From positions 2,666-44,769 of the forward strand of contig DJIW01000095.1 in NCBI GenBank assembly GCA_002433805.1: a DNA stretch of 42,104 bases, read 5' to 3'. The notes below the pieces were generated by a model. That model had not been told where the DNA came from. It saw only the letters and a list, made by a program, of their open reading frames with translations, and made no database searches. The stretch comes from Competibacteraceae bacterium UBA6584 (GTDB taxonomy: Bacteria > Pseudomonadota > Gammaproteobacteria > Competibacterales > Competibacteraceae). Below, piece after piece: positions 32,212 to 40,457 of the stretch. Every line of letters starts with the position of its first letter. Position 1 is the first letter of the stretch. The translations under genes were made by a program, and so were the position numbers.

Positions 32212-32655
32212 TTACTGCGCTGCCCGTAGCCAAAACGTCACCGGCCCGTCGTTGGTGAGACTGACCTGCATATGCGCACCGAAGCGTCCTGTAGCGACGA
32301 GAGCGTGTTGCCGGCGGGCTTGAGCGACCAGATAGTCAAATAGCCGTTCGCCTTCATCGGGCGACGCGGCCGGCGTGAAACTGGGCCGCATCCCCTTGCG
32401 GGTGTCCGCCGCCAGCGTGAATTGCGGGACCAACAGCAAACCACCTTCAATTTCCCGCAGCGAGCGGTTCATCTTGCCATCGGCGTCGGCGAAAACCCGA
32501 TAACCCAGCAGGCGTTCCAGCAGGCGGTCAGCTTGCGCCTCGGTATCGCCGCGCTCGACCCCGACCAACACCAGCAAACCCGTTTCGATAGCGCCAACGA
32601 TTTTCCCCTCGACCTCGACCCGCGCCGCGCTGACCCGTTGCAGCAGGCCGATCAT
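32212..32655 (-). CDS. dtd: D-aminoacyl-tRNA deacylase
   Basis: Removes D-amino acids (and glycine from tRNA-Ala) from mischarged tRNAs. The 147 residues match the family length (E. coli 145). Motifs are present: MIGLLQRVSAARVEV at the N-terminus, LLVPQFTLAADTRKGMRPSF with the catalytic Thr region, FGAHMQVSLTNDGPVTFWL with the cross-subunit Gly-Pro motif. The ATG at 32655 overlaps the pip stop as ATGA, which fixes the start. The 3' end borders the integron. Confidence 0.96.
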   Translation of the reverse strand: MIGLLQRVSAARVEVEGKIVGAIETGLLVLVGVERGDTEAQADRLLERLLGYRVFADADGKMNRSLREIEGGLLLVPQFTLAADTRKGMRPSFTPAASPDEGERLFDYLVAQARRQHALVATGRFGAHMQVSLTNDGPVTFWLRAAQ

Positions 32656-33602
32656 GCCAGCCGGTCGGCGACGCCTTGGGTGGCGGTGACCAGCGCATCC
32701 ACGATGCCCGGCTCGCTGGCCGCGTGACCGGCCGGGGTGACGATCCGAATGTCCGCCTCCGGCCACGCCCGATGCAGCGCCCAGGCGTTATCGAGCGGGC
32801 AGACCACATCGTAGCGGCCGTGCACGATCACGCCGGGAATGCCGTGCAAGCGCCCAGCGTCGCGCAACAGTTGGTCGGGCTCCATAAAGCAGCGATTGAC
32901 GAAATAATGGCATTCGATCCGGGCCAGACTCAGCGCCATCCGCGCCTCGCCGAAATGCTCGACGACGCTCGGGTTGCTTTCCAGGGTTAGCGTGGAGCCT
33001 TCCCACACCGACCACGCCTTGGCGGCCCGCAGCCGTTCCAGCTCGTTGGAACTGGTCAAGCGCCGGTAGTAGGCGTTCACCATATCATCCCGCTCCGCCG
33101 CCGGAATCGGGGCCAAAAAATGCTCCCACAGATCGGGAAACAGCCGGTTGGCCCCATCTTGATAAAACCACCCAATATCGTGTTCACGGCATAGAAAAAT
33201 CCCGCGCAGGATCAGACCCAGCACCCGCTCCGGATGGGTTTCGGCGTAGGCCAGCGCCAGGGTCGAACCCCAGGAGCCGCCGAACACTACCCAGCGGTCG
33301 ATGCCGAGGTGCTCGCGCAACTTCTCGATGTCCGCGATCAAATGCCAAAGCGTGTTGTCGCGCAATTCGGCGTGCGGGGTGGACTGGCCCGCGCCGCGCT
33401 GGTCGAACAGCACGATGCGGTAACGCTCCGGATCGAAGAACCGCCGGTGCATCGGCTCGCAGCCGGCGCCCGGCCCGCCGTGCAGGAACAGCGCCGGCAA
33501 CCCGCTCGGATTGCCGCATTCCTCGACGTACAAGGTATGCAGGTCGTCAACGGGAAATCGAAAGGTGGAATACGGTTTGATATCGGGAAACAGAGCGCGC
33601 AT
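32652..33602 (-). CDS. pip: proline iminopeptidase
   Basis: An alpha/beta-hydrolase peptidase (family S33) that removes N-terminal proline. The 316-residue protein has HGGPGAGC (41-48), FDQRGAGQSTPH, the nucleophile elbow GGSWGS with Ser110, the acid in HGRYDVVCP and the base in AGHAASEP. Length and motifs fit the 35-kDa Pip type exactly. Its stop overlaps dtd; the pair is commonly adjacent in proteobacteria. Confidence 0.94.
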   Translation of the reverse strand: MRALFPDIKPYSTFRFPVDDLHTLYVEECGNPSGLPALFLHGGPGAGCEPMHRRFFDPERYRIVLFDQRGAGQSTPHAELRDNTLWHLIADIEKLREHLGIDRWVVFGGSWGSTLALAYAETHPERVLGLILRGIFLCREHDIGWFYQDGANRLFPDLWEHFLAPIPAAERDDMVNAYYRRLTSSNELERLRAAKAWSVWEGSTLTLESNPSVVEHFGEARMALSLARIECHYFVNRCFMEPDQLLRDAGRLHGIPGVIVHGRYDVVCPLDNAWALHRAWPEADIRIVTPAGHAASEPGIVDALVTATQGVADRLA

Positions 33603-33699
33603 GGAAACTCCAAGATCGGCGCGGAAGGAGAGGGGGCCGCTCGAATTCTGCCGGATTCTACGCGCAATTCACCCGAATCCGACACCTCGGCCGCACGGT

Positions 33700-34455
33700 T
33701 TAGAGGATGTAGTCCACCACCGCGTCGATGTCGTCGAACACCCTCCCGCCCAAGGGTTCGACCTTGGCTTCATCGCCGTGACGGTATTTGCCGGTCCGCA
33801 CCAGCACCCCGCGCAAGCCGGCGGCAAGCGCGCCGCGCACGTCCATTTCAGCGTCGTCGCCGACCATCACCACATCCTGCGGCGGCAATTCGAGGCTGTT
33901 GACGGCGGCCAAGAAAAATTCCGAAGCCGGTTTGCCCAAAATGATCGCTTCCAGTTCGGCGGCGTACTCCAACGCCGCGACGAACGGCCCCAAATCCAGA
34001 TTCAAGCCGCCGTCGTCGCGGAAATAGCGGTTGCAGCCCATCGCCAGCAGCGGCAGGCCATCCAGCAGCAGCCGGAAGCAGTGGTTGAGCGCCCCGTAGT
34101 CGAAGTTCGAACCGGCGTCGCCGATCAAGACCACGTCCGGCGGCGGGCCGAGCAGGTCGGCGAATTCGCTGTGAATATTGGGATGCACCAGCAAATGCGG
34201 GGTCAGCTTGCGGCTGATCAGATAGTTACGGGCGGCAACCACCGGCGAGAATAGATGAGAAGGCTCGATTTCCAAACCCATGCAGCCCAGGCGGTTGACG
34301 ATGGCCCCGCGGGTCAGCCGGGTGCTGTTGGTGATGAAGCGCATCGGAATGCCGGCGGCGCGCAGGCTGAGCAGCGCTTCACGGGAGCCGGGCAGGGGAT
34401 ACCCGCCGATGGACAGCACGCCTTCCAGATCGAATAAAACGCCGTGGATCATCAT
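33700..34455 (-). CDS. HAD-IIA hydrolase (TIGR01458/LHPP-like)
   Basis: A 251-residue haloacid-dehalogenase phosphatase of subclass IIA. Motif I is FDLEGVL with nucleophile Asp9; the second position is Glu rather than the usual Asp. Motif II is FITNSTR, motif III the Lys in ILGKPASEFF, motif IV VMVGDDAEMDVRGA. The whole pattern resembles the TIGR01458/LHPP group that acts on phospho-lysine or pyrophosphate; the substrate here is not determined. The start could be either of two adjacent ATGs (34455 or 34452); GAGGG lies just before them. Confidence 0.85.
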   Translation of the reverse strand: MMIHGVLFDLEGVLSIGGYPLPGSREALLSLRAAGIPMRFITNSTRLTRGAIVNRLGCMGLEIEPSHLFSPVVAARNYLISRKLTPHLLVHPNIHSEFADLLGPPPDVVLIGDAGSNFDYGALNHCFRLLLDGLPLLAMGCNRYFRDDGGLNLDLGPFVAALEYAAELEAIILGKPASEFFLAAVNSLELPPQDVVMVGDDAEMDVRGALAAGLRGVLVRTGKYRHGDEAKVEPLGGRVFDDIDAVVDYIL

Positions 34456-34586
34456 GCCCTCACCGGCCCGTTTGCAACCGGGTTGCGCTCGATCCGATGT
34501 AGCCAGACCAGCGGACCCCCCTCGTTCCAGTGAGTATAGAAGGCGCTTTGCCAAAGCAAGGGGAGATTTCGCTGACGGTCCGGGAT

Positions 34587-34616
34587 GGATCGCGGCGGGT
34601 TAACCCGCCGCGATCC
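34587..34616. repeat. 30-bp perfect palindrome after hemH
   Basis: GGATCGCGGCGGG (34587-34599), TTAA, CCCGCCGCGATCC (34604-34616). It lies 10 bp beyond the hemH stop and would form a very stable 13-bp stem in RNA of either strand, but no T-run follows on either side. Likely a Rho-independent-like end or mRNA stabiliser for hemH. Confidence 0.6.
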
Positions 34617-34626
34617 TCTAGTCGGA

Positions 34627-35730
34627 TCAGGCTGTCGCGCCGGAGGCGCGCGCGCGGTTGCGGCGAGCCTCGCATTCCACCGCATCGCCCGCCGCGTCGT
34701 AACCGGCGGCGCTTTCAGGCCAACCGGCGGCGTGGCGGGCGATCAGGTCGGTCAGAAACGCGATGTGGGTTGGAGCGTCGTTCAACGCCGGAATGTAACG
34801 GTAATGCTCGCCGCCCGCCTCCAAAAAAACCTGTCGGTTTTCGATGGCGATTTCCTCCAGCGTTTCCAGACAGTCGGCCGCGAAGCCGGGGCAGACCACA
34901 TCCGCGCGCTTGACGCCGGCTCTGGCCCACTCGGCCAAGATAGCGCTGGTATAAGGCTTCAACCATTCGGCGCGGCCGAAGCGCGACTGAAAAGCCACGG
35001 CCCACTGCTCGGGCCGCAATTCCAAGCGTTCGGCGACCAAACGGGCAGTTTTCTGACAGTGGCAATGATAGGGATCGCCGGCCAATAAATTGCGCTGGGG
35101 CAGGCCGTGAAAAGACAATAGCACGCGCTCGCCCGGCTGTTCGCGCCGCGCGTCTCGGATGCTTTCCGCCAGCGCGTCCAGATAACCCGGTTCGTCGTGA
35201 TAATGGGCGATGAAGCGCAATTCCGGCAGCCAGCGCCAGCTTCGCAATTCGGCGGCCACGGCGTCGAAGGTCGAGGCGGTGGTGGTCGCGGAATATTGCG
35301 GGTACAGCGGCAACACCAGCACGCGCCGCGCGCCGGCCTCCCGCAGTTGCGCCAGCGCCGACGCAATCGAGGGAGTGCCGTAGCGCATCCCCAGCGCCAC
35401 CCGCACCGGACCGGGGCAGCGCCGCGCCAGCGCCGCCGCGACCGCCGTTTGCTGCCGCTGGCTGATGGCCAGCAACGGCGAGCCTTCCGGCGTCCAAATC
35501 TGTTGATATTTGCGCGCCGACTTGGCGGGGCGCAGCCGCAGAATGACGCCGTGCAGGATCAACCACCACGGCAGGCGCGGGATTTCCACCACCCGCGAGT
35601 CCCAGAGAAATTCCGCCAGATAGCGGCGCAAGGCGGCGGGCGTTGGCGCGTCAGGGGTGCCGAGATTCGTCAGCAGCACCCCCATGGCGATGGTCTGATC
35701 GTGGGCGAAAGGCGGCGGAGTCGATTTCAT
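34627..35730 (-). CDS. hemH: ferrochelatase
   Basis: Inserts Fe2+ into protoporphyrin IX, the last step of haem synthesis. The 367-residue protein carries GVLLTNLGTPDAP, ISQRQ, ALGMRYGTPSI, LPLYPQYSATTTAS, the active-site His in LLSFHGLPQRNL, and the Glu-rich helix FAADCLETLEEIAIE. All conserved metal-path residues I know are present. The C-terminus is extended by about 25 residues rich in Ala and Arg. It is divergent from the 2-hydroxyacid dehydrogenase. Confidence 0.95.
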   Translation of the reverse strand: MKSTPPPFAHDQTIAMGVLLTNLGTPDAPTPAALRRYLAEFLWDSRVVEIPRLPWWLILHGVILRLRPAKSARKYQQIWTPEGSPLLAISQRQQTAVAAALARRCPGPVRVALGMRYGTPSIASALAQLREAGARRVLVLPLYPQYSATTTASTFDAVAAELRSWRWLPELRFIAHYHDEPGYLDALAESIRDARREQPGERVLLSFHGLPQRNLLAGDPYHCHCQKTARLVAERLELRPEQWAVAFQSRFGRAEWLKPYTSAILAEWARAGVKRADVVCPGFAADCLETLEEIAIENRQVFLEAGGEHYRYIPALNDAPTHIAFLTDLIARHAAGWPESAAGYDAAGDAVECEARRNRARASGATA

Positions 35731-35801
35731 GCGCGGCGGGTCTCCTGCGGTTGGAGATGTAGGCGGTCGGATCGCGCGCGGCTGCGGGCGGCGCGCTTGC
35801 C

Positions 35802-35807
35802 TATAAT
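35802..35807 (+). promoter_or_regulatory. -10 box of the 2-hydroxyacid dehydrogenase gene
   Basis: A perfect TATAAT preceded by TGCC. No good -35 is found 16-18 bp upstream. Transcription from about 35814 would leave a leader of about 26 nt with GGAGG in it. Confidence 0.4.
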
Positions 35808-35839
35808 GAGGTGAAGCTTTGCTCGGAGGTTCAAGGATT

Positions 35840-36799
35840 ATGCGGGGCGTTTTTCTCGACCGGGATTCTCTGGATTGCGGCGATCTGGATTTCAGCGCGC
35901 TCGACCGTATTTTGCCTGATTTACACTACTATCCGGCCACGGCGGCCGGTCAAATCGCCGCGCGCGTCGCGGATGCCGAGGTGGCCATCAGCAACAAAGT
36001 CGCGCTGGATGCGGCGGTCATTCAACAGGCGTCTCGATTGCGGCTGATCTGCATCGCCGCCACCGGCGTCAATAACGTGGATTTGGAAGCGGCGGCGCAA
36101 GCCGGCGTCACGGTGTGCAACTGCCGGGGTTACGGAATCGCGTCAGTGGTGCAGCACGTGTTCGCGCTGTTGCTGGCGCTTTACACCCGTTTGCCCGATT
36201 ACCGTCAGGCGGTGCGCGAGGGCCGCTGGCAACGGGCCAGCCAATTTTGCTTGCTGGATTATCCGATCCGGGAATTGGCCGGCAAGACCTTAGGCATTAT
36301 CGGCTACGGCGAACTGGGCCAAGGCGTGGCGCGGGTGGCTGAAGCGTTCGGAATGCAGGTTTTGCTGGCGCAACGGCCCGGCGCGGTGGAGCCGGAGGAG
36401 GCGGGGCGGGCGCCGCTGCCGATTTTGTTGCCGCAAGTGGACGTGTTGAGCCTGCACTGTCCGCTGACGCCGGAAACGCGCGGTCTGATCGGCGCGTGGG
36501 AGCTGGCGCTGATGAAGCGCGACGCCATTTTGATCAACACCGCCCGCGGCGGGCTGGTGGACGAGGCGATGCTGGCGGAGGCGCTGCGCCAAGGGGCGCT
36601 CGGCGGCGCGGGCGTGGACGTGTTGAGCCTGGAGCCGCCCGCCGACGGCAATCCGTTGCTGGCGGCGGATATTCCCAATTTGATCGTTACCCCGCACAGC
36701 GCCTGGGGCAGTCGCGAATCCCGTCAGCGGCTGGTCGGACAACTGGCGGAAAACATTCAAGCTTATGTGGGCGGCGAGCCGCTGCGGGTGGTGGTATAG
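35840..36799 (+). CDS. D-2-hydroxyacid dehydrogenase (glycerate dehydrogenase-like)
   Basis: A 319-residue NAD-dependent dehydrogenase of the D-isomer family. The Rossmann part shows GIIGYGELGQGVARVAEAFG, followed by LHCPLTPETRGLIG, the catalytic Arg in INTARGGLVDE, the Glu in GAGVDVLSLEPP and the His in VTPHSAWGSRESR. The N-terminal domain (SNKVALDAAVI, AATGVNNVDL) fits HprA/glycerate dehydrogenase best, so hydroxypyruvate or glyoxylate reduction is likely. The ATG at 35840 was chosen; GGAGG and AAGGA lie upstream. Confidence 0.9.
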   Translation: MRGVFLDRDSLDCGDLDFSALDRILPDLHYYPATAAGQIAARVADAEVAISNKVALDAAVIQQASRLRLICIAATGVNNVDLEAAAQAGVTVCNCRGYGIASVVQHVFALLLALYTRLPDYRQAVREGRWQRASQFCLLDYPIRELAGKTLGIIGYGELGQGVARVAEAFGMQVLLAQRPGAVEPEEAGRAPLPILLPQVDVLSLHCPLTPETRGLIGAWELALMKRDAILINTARGGLVDEAMLAEALRQGALGGAGVDVLSLEPPADGNPLLAADIPNLIVTPHSAWGSRESRQRLVGQLAENIQAYVGGEPLRVVV

Positions 36800-36863
36800 G
36801 CTTAGGTGGTGGATTGATTGCCTTAGCGAGCGATGACATGAGGGTGCAACTGACGGCCGTAAT

Positions 36864-37265
36864 TCAAGCGCGCTCGGCGTTAACCACCGAAGGCCGTATA
36901 CCGGTTCGGCGAGCGCGTTTTATCAGGGCTCGGTCGAAAGTGGCAAAGGCTTGAGCGCTCGAGGAAAGGGCAAGATGCAAGGCGTCGGCGAAATCCGCCC
37001 CAGCTTCAAACCACTGCAAGGCTTGCAGCAGCGCGAGCGACTCGCCAGCCTCTAAATCGGGCAAACCCAACAGATGGCGTAACGCTTTGGCGATCTCCTC
37101 TCGCGAGCAATCGTAACATTCCAAAACCCATACCAGCTCCAACCAAACCGTTACGGGAACAAAGTAACGTTCGCCGCTGCTCAAAAGCGTTTCGGCGGCC
37201 TCTGCTTGCACTGGGTCGTCATTCAATAAGTAACGCGCCAGTATGTTGGTGTCCAAACCGATCAT
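36864..37265 (-). CDS. vapC: PIN-domain toxin VapC
   Basis: Predicted endoribonuclease toxin of a type II toxin-antitoxin pair. The 133-residue PIN domain has the acidic catalytic set: Asp5 in GLDTNILARY, Glu43 in WLELVWVLE, Asp94 in DFADALHLA and Asp111 in ATFDRALI. Its ATG overlaps the antitoxin stop in ATGA, the standard coupling. It ends 64 bp from the convergent dehydrogenase gene. Confidence 0.92.
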   Translation of the reverse strand: MIGLDTNILARYLLNDDPVQAEAAETLLSSGERYFVPVTVWLELVWVLECYDCSREEIAKALRHLLGLPDLEAGESLALLQALQWFEAGADFADALHLALSSSAQAFATFDRALIKRARRTGIRPSVVNAERA

Positions 37266-37540
37266 TGGAGCGGTTTGGTCGCGGCATCCCGGCGATGGAG
37301 CGCGCGGGCCATGCGGCTTTTCAGCTCCGTTTCGCTCAGGCGTTTTCGGTTCTGGTTGGCAAGCAGCCCGCGACCGGCGGAAACGGTGGTGGGCGAGATG
37401 AGCGCCAGCGTGGGCTTGAGATGAATCTCACCGTTCACAACGGCAATTTCCAGCTCCATGCCGGGAGTGATATGACAGCGCTCCCGCACGGTTTCGGGAA
37501 TCAAAATGTGCCCTTCACTGGATACGGTAACGGTGGTCAT
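37262..37540 (-). CDS. vapB: AbrB/MazE-type antitoxin VapB
   Basis: A 92-residue antitoxin. The N-terminal swapped-hairpin AbrB domain is visible: VTVSSEGHILIPETVRERCH with ITPGMELEIAVVNGEIHLKP. The C-terminal part is basic and probably wraps the toxin. It starts 34 bp after the zapE stop on the same strand, so the pair has little room for a promoter of its own unless it lies inside zapE. Confidence 0.92.
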   Translation of the reverse strand: MTTVTVSSEGHILIPETVRERCHITPGMELEIAVVNGEIHLKPTLALISPTTVSAGRGLLANQNRKRLSETELKSRMARALHRRDAATKPLQ

Positions 37541-37574
37541 GCTGTTTGCTCGCTCGGTGTTGAGCCGTTTGAAA

Positions 37575-38690
37575 CTACGGCAAATGCGGCCGTTCCAGAT
37601 ACTCGTGCGACTGCATTTCCTGCAGGCGGCTGAGGGTGCGCTGGAACTCGAATTTCAGCTTCTCGCCCCGGTACAGCTCTAGCAGCGGCGCGGCGGCGGA
37701 CAGCGCCAGCTTGACGCCCCGGTCGTAAAATTCGTCCACCAGATTGATGAAGCGCCGGGCTTGATTTTCCATCTGCCAGTCCATGACCGGCACGTTGGAA
37801 ACCAGCACGGTATGGAAGCAGCGGGCGATTTCGATGTAGTCGGCGGTGCCGCGCGGGCCGTCGCAGATCGCGCGGAAGCTGAACCACACGATGCCGTCGG
37901 CTTCGCGCAAGGTGGGAATGAAGCGCCCTTCGATTTCCAGATCGCCGCCGCGATGGCCGGGTTCGGGCGCGATGTGATCGAACAGATCGTTCAAAATCTG
38001 TTCGGCCCGGTCGTCCAGCGGGTAGTGATAAATCTCCGCCTTTTCCAGATAGCGCAGCCGGTAGTCGACACCGCCATCCACGTTCAATACATCCAGATGC
38101 TGCTTGATCAGTTCGATGGCCGGCAGAAACCGAGCGCGTTGCAAACCGTTCTTGTACAAATCGTCCGGCGGCAGGTTGGAGGTGGTGATCAGGGTGACGC
38201 CGTTGGCAAACAGCTCGCGGAGCAGGCCGTCCAGCAGCATGGCGTCGGTGATGTCGGCGACGAAGAATTCGTCCAAACAGATGACGCGAGCTTTCTCGGC
38301 GAAGCGGCGCGCCACGCTTTTCAGCGGATCTTGCTGGTTTTTCAGGTCTTTGAGTTCGGCGTGCACCGACCGCATGAAGCTGTGAAAATGGATCCGCTGC
38401 TTGCGCTCCAGCGGCAGGGCGTCGGCGAAGGTGTCGACCAGATAGGTTTTGCCTCGGCCCACGCCGCCCCACAGATACAGCCCGCGCACGGTGGAAGGAG
38501 GGGCGGCGTCTTGCTTGTCGCGCCCGGCCAGCCGGGCGAACAGACCAGTTTTCTTGGGCTCGGGCGGCGGCGCCGGGCGCGCGAGCAGTCGATCGTAGAT
38601 TTTTTGCAAGGCCTGAACGGCGCGCTCCTGAGCGGGATCGTGTTGGAAGCCTTCTTGTTGTAAATCGCGGCGGTAGCGTTCGTAGGGCAT
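37575..38690 (-). CDS. zapE: cell division protein ZapE (AFG1-like ATPase)
   Basis: A 371-residue AFG1/LACE1-type P-loop ATPase. In E. coli ZapE joins the Z-ring during constriction under stress or low oxygen. Walker A is GGVGRGKT (about residues 75-82), Walker B VICLDEFFVAD, sensor LITTSNLPPDDLY, and the C-terminal VVWFSFRAICDGPRGTADY-like block reads IVWFSFRAICDGPRGTADY. N-terminal YRRDL is typical. It is about 40 bp downstream of cysQ on the same strand. Confidence 0.93.
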   Translation of the reverse strand: MPYERYRRDLQQEGFQHDPAQERAVQALQKIYDRLLARPAPPPEPKKTGLFARLAGRDKQDAAPPSTVRGLYLWGGVGRGKTYLVDTFADALPLERKQRIHFHSFMRSVHAELKDLKNQQDPLKSVARRFAEKARVICLDEFFVADITDAMLLDGLLRELFANGVTLITTSNLPPDDLYKNGLQRARFLPAIELIKQHLDVLNVDGGVDYRLRYLEKAEIYHYPLDDRAEQILNDLFDHIAPEPGHRGGDLEIEGRFIPTLREADGIVWFSFRAICDGPRGTADYIEIARCFHTVLVSNVPVMDWQMENQARRFINLVDEFYDRGVKLALSAAAPLLELYRGEKLKFEFQRTLSRLQEMQSHEYLERPHLP

Positions 38691-38729
38691 GACGGACCTC
38701 GAAACGTTATTGTTATGGAAACAAGACCT

Positions 38730-39575
38730 TCAAACCGGCCATCCTTCGAGATGGCGTTGGGGCAGATGGCGGGACCAATCGTGGGTCGCGTCGCCAAAGG
38801 CGAAAAAATCCGGATTGATGAGGATCGGCCGGGCGTTGTAGCGCAACGGCCGCAACTGCATGTCGGTGATATAGCCGCCGGCTTGCTCCACGATTACCTG
38901 AGCGGCGGCGGTATCCCATTCGCCGGTCGGACCGAAGCGGGGGTATAAATCGGCCGCGCCCTCGGCGATCAAGCACGATTTCAAGCCGCCGCCCATCGCC
39001 AAATGCCGGTGCGGCCCCAGATGGCCGAGATAGGCTTGCAGGCGGCGGGTGCGGTACGATCCCTGGCTGCTGATGATCCGGACCGGATAATGGCAGACCC
39101 GCGCGGCGCGGATGGGTTGAAACGGCTGGTCGGCGGCCGGTTGCTTGTGCGCGCCGCCGCCGCGCAGGGCGTAATAACACGTGCCGCTGACCGGGATCAG
39201 CACTAGCCCAAACACGGCCTCATGACGGTGGATCAGGGCGATGTTGACGGAGAATTGATCGTTGCGCTTGATAAATTCTCGGGTCCCATCCAGCGGGTCG
39301 ACCAACCAGAGCCATTCCCAACGGCTGCGTTCGCTAAAGCCGGCGGCGGGCGCTTCCTCGGACAACACCGGGACGGCGGGGGTCAACTCCGCCAACCCGC
39401 GCAAGATACAATCGTGAGAAGCCAGATCGGCGGCGGTCACCGGGCTTTGGTCGGCTTTCTCGGTCACGCCGAAAGCGCCGGCGTACACATCCAGGATACG
39501 GCGGCCCGCCTCCCTGGCGATCGCCTGAACAGGCTCCACCAAGGCGGACAAGTCGATGTCGGGAGCGTCGCTCAT
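38730..39575 (-). CDS. cysQ: 3'(2'),5'-bisphosphate nucleotidase CysQ
   Basis: Hydrolyses PAP to AMP, removing a by-product of sulfate assimilation. The 281-residue protein has the inositol-monophosphatase-type metal site: the Glu in LSEEAPA, DPLDGTREFIKRN, and WDTAAAQVIVEQAGG. The block NDQFSVNIALI is also CysQ-like. It is the first gene of cysQ-zapE-vapBC on the - strand and is divergent from yrfG. Confidence 0.94.
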   Translation of the reverse strand: MSDAPDIDLSALVEPVQAIAREAGRRILDVYAGAFGVTEKADQSPVTAADLASHDCILRGLAELTPAVPVLSEEAPAAGFSERSRWEWLWLVDPLDGTREFIKRNDQFSVNIALIHRHEAVFGLVLIPVSGTCYYALRGGGAHKQPAADQPFQPIRAARVCHYPVRIISSQGSYRTRRLQAYLGHLGPHRHLAMGGGLKSCLIAEGAADLYPRFGPTGEWDTAAAQVIVEQAGGYITDMQLRPLRYNARPILINPDFFAFGDATHDWSRHLPQRHLEGWPV

Positions 39576-39760
39576 GACGCGGGCAGCCTTTTAAAGGGGT
39601 GGGGTAATGCCGCGACCGAGGGTTTTCGGTCAGGCGCGGCGTTGCGCTGGATGATCACAGGATGCGGGCGCGCGGCCGATTCTGCGCAAGCTTTCACAGT
39701 CTGCTTTAATTTTACACAAGTTTGCGGGTTCAAACGTCTGCCGTGGGGAGCTGTTTAATC

Positions 39761-40426
39761 ATGAGCGTGCGGTTGCCGTGGGCGCGGATTCAGACCGTCC
39801 TGCTCGATATGGACGGGACGCTGCTGGATTTACGGTTCGATAACCAGTTCTGGCGCGAGTTGGTCCCGATGCATTATGCTGCTCAGCATGGCCTTTCTCT
39901 GGAACAGGCGCGCGCTGAGGTGGCAGTCCGCACTCAAGCGGTGGAAGGAACGCTTAATTGGTACTGCCTTGATTATTGGAGTCGGGAACTGGCATTGGAT
40001 ATTGTCACGCTCAAGCGCGAGATCGCGCATTTAATCGCCGTGCACCCTTATGTGCTGGAGTTTCTGAAGGCGTTGCGCGGCGCGGGTAAGCGGGTCGTTT
40101 TAGTTACCAATGCCCACCCCCAAAGCTTGGCGCTGAAAATGGAAAAAACCCAATTAGCCTCACATCTCGATCGCGCCGTTTGCGCCCATGCCTTGGGTTC
40201 GGTTAAGGAACAGCCGGAATTTTGGCCGCGATTTCGCGAGTTGGAACGCTTCGATCCGGTCACGACCCTGCTGGTCGATGACAATTTGGAGATTCTGCGC
40301 ACGGCGCGCGGTTATGGAATTGGCCATCTCGTCTCCGTGCTGCGGCCTGACTCGACTCATTCACCCACGCCGCCGGGCGAATTTTCCGCGATTCACGACT
40401 TTTCCGAGTTGCTGCCGGTGAGTTGA
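39761..40426 (+). CDS. yrfG: GMP/IMP nucleotidase YrfG (HAD)
   Basis: A HAD-IA nucleotidase that in E. coli dephosphorylates GMP and IMP. The 221-residue length matches E. coli (222). Motif I is VLLDMDGTLLDL, motif II LVTNAHP, the Lys is in LGSVKEQPEFW, motif IV LLVDDNLEILRTA. The N-terminal cap block FDNQFWRELVPMHYAAQHGL is specific for YrfG. GGGGAG lies about ten bases before the ATG at 39761; the in-frame upstream part is not conserved. Confidence 0.93.
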   Translation: MSVRLPWARIQTVLLDMDGTLLDLRFDNQFWRELVPMHYAAQHGLSLEQARAEVAVRTQAVEGTLNWYCLDYWSRELALDIVTLKREIAHLIAVHPYVLEFLKALRGAGKRVVLVTNAHPQSLALKMEKTQLASHLDRAVCAHALGSVKEQPEFWPRFRELERFDPVTTLLVDDNLEILRTARGYGIGHLVSVLRPDSTHSPTPPGEFSAIHDFSELLPVS

Positions 40427-40457
40427 ACCGATTGGCGAATCAGGCTAGAGCGCGATC

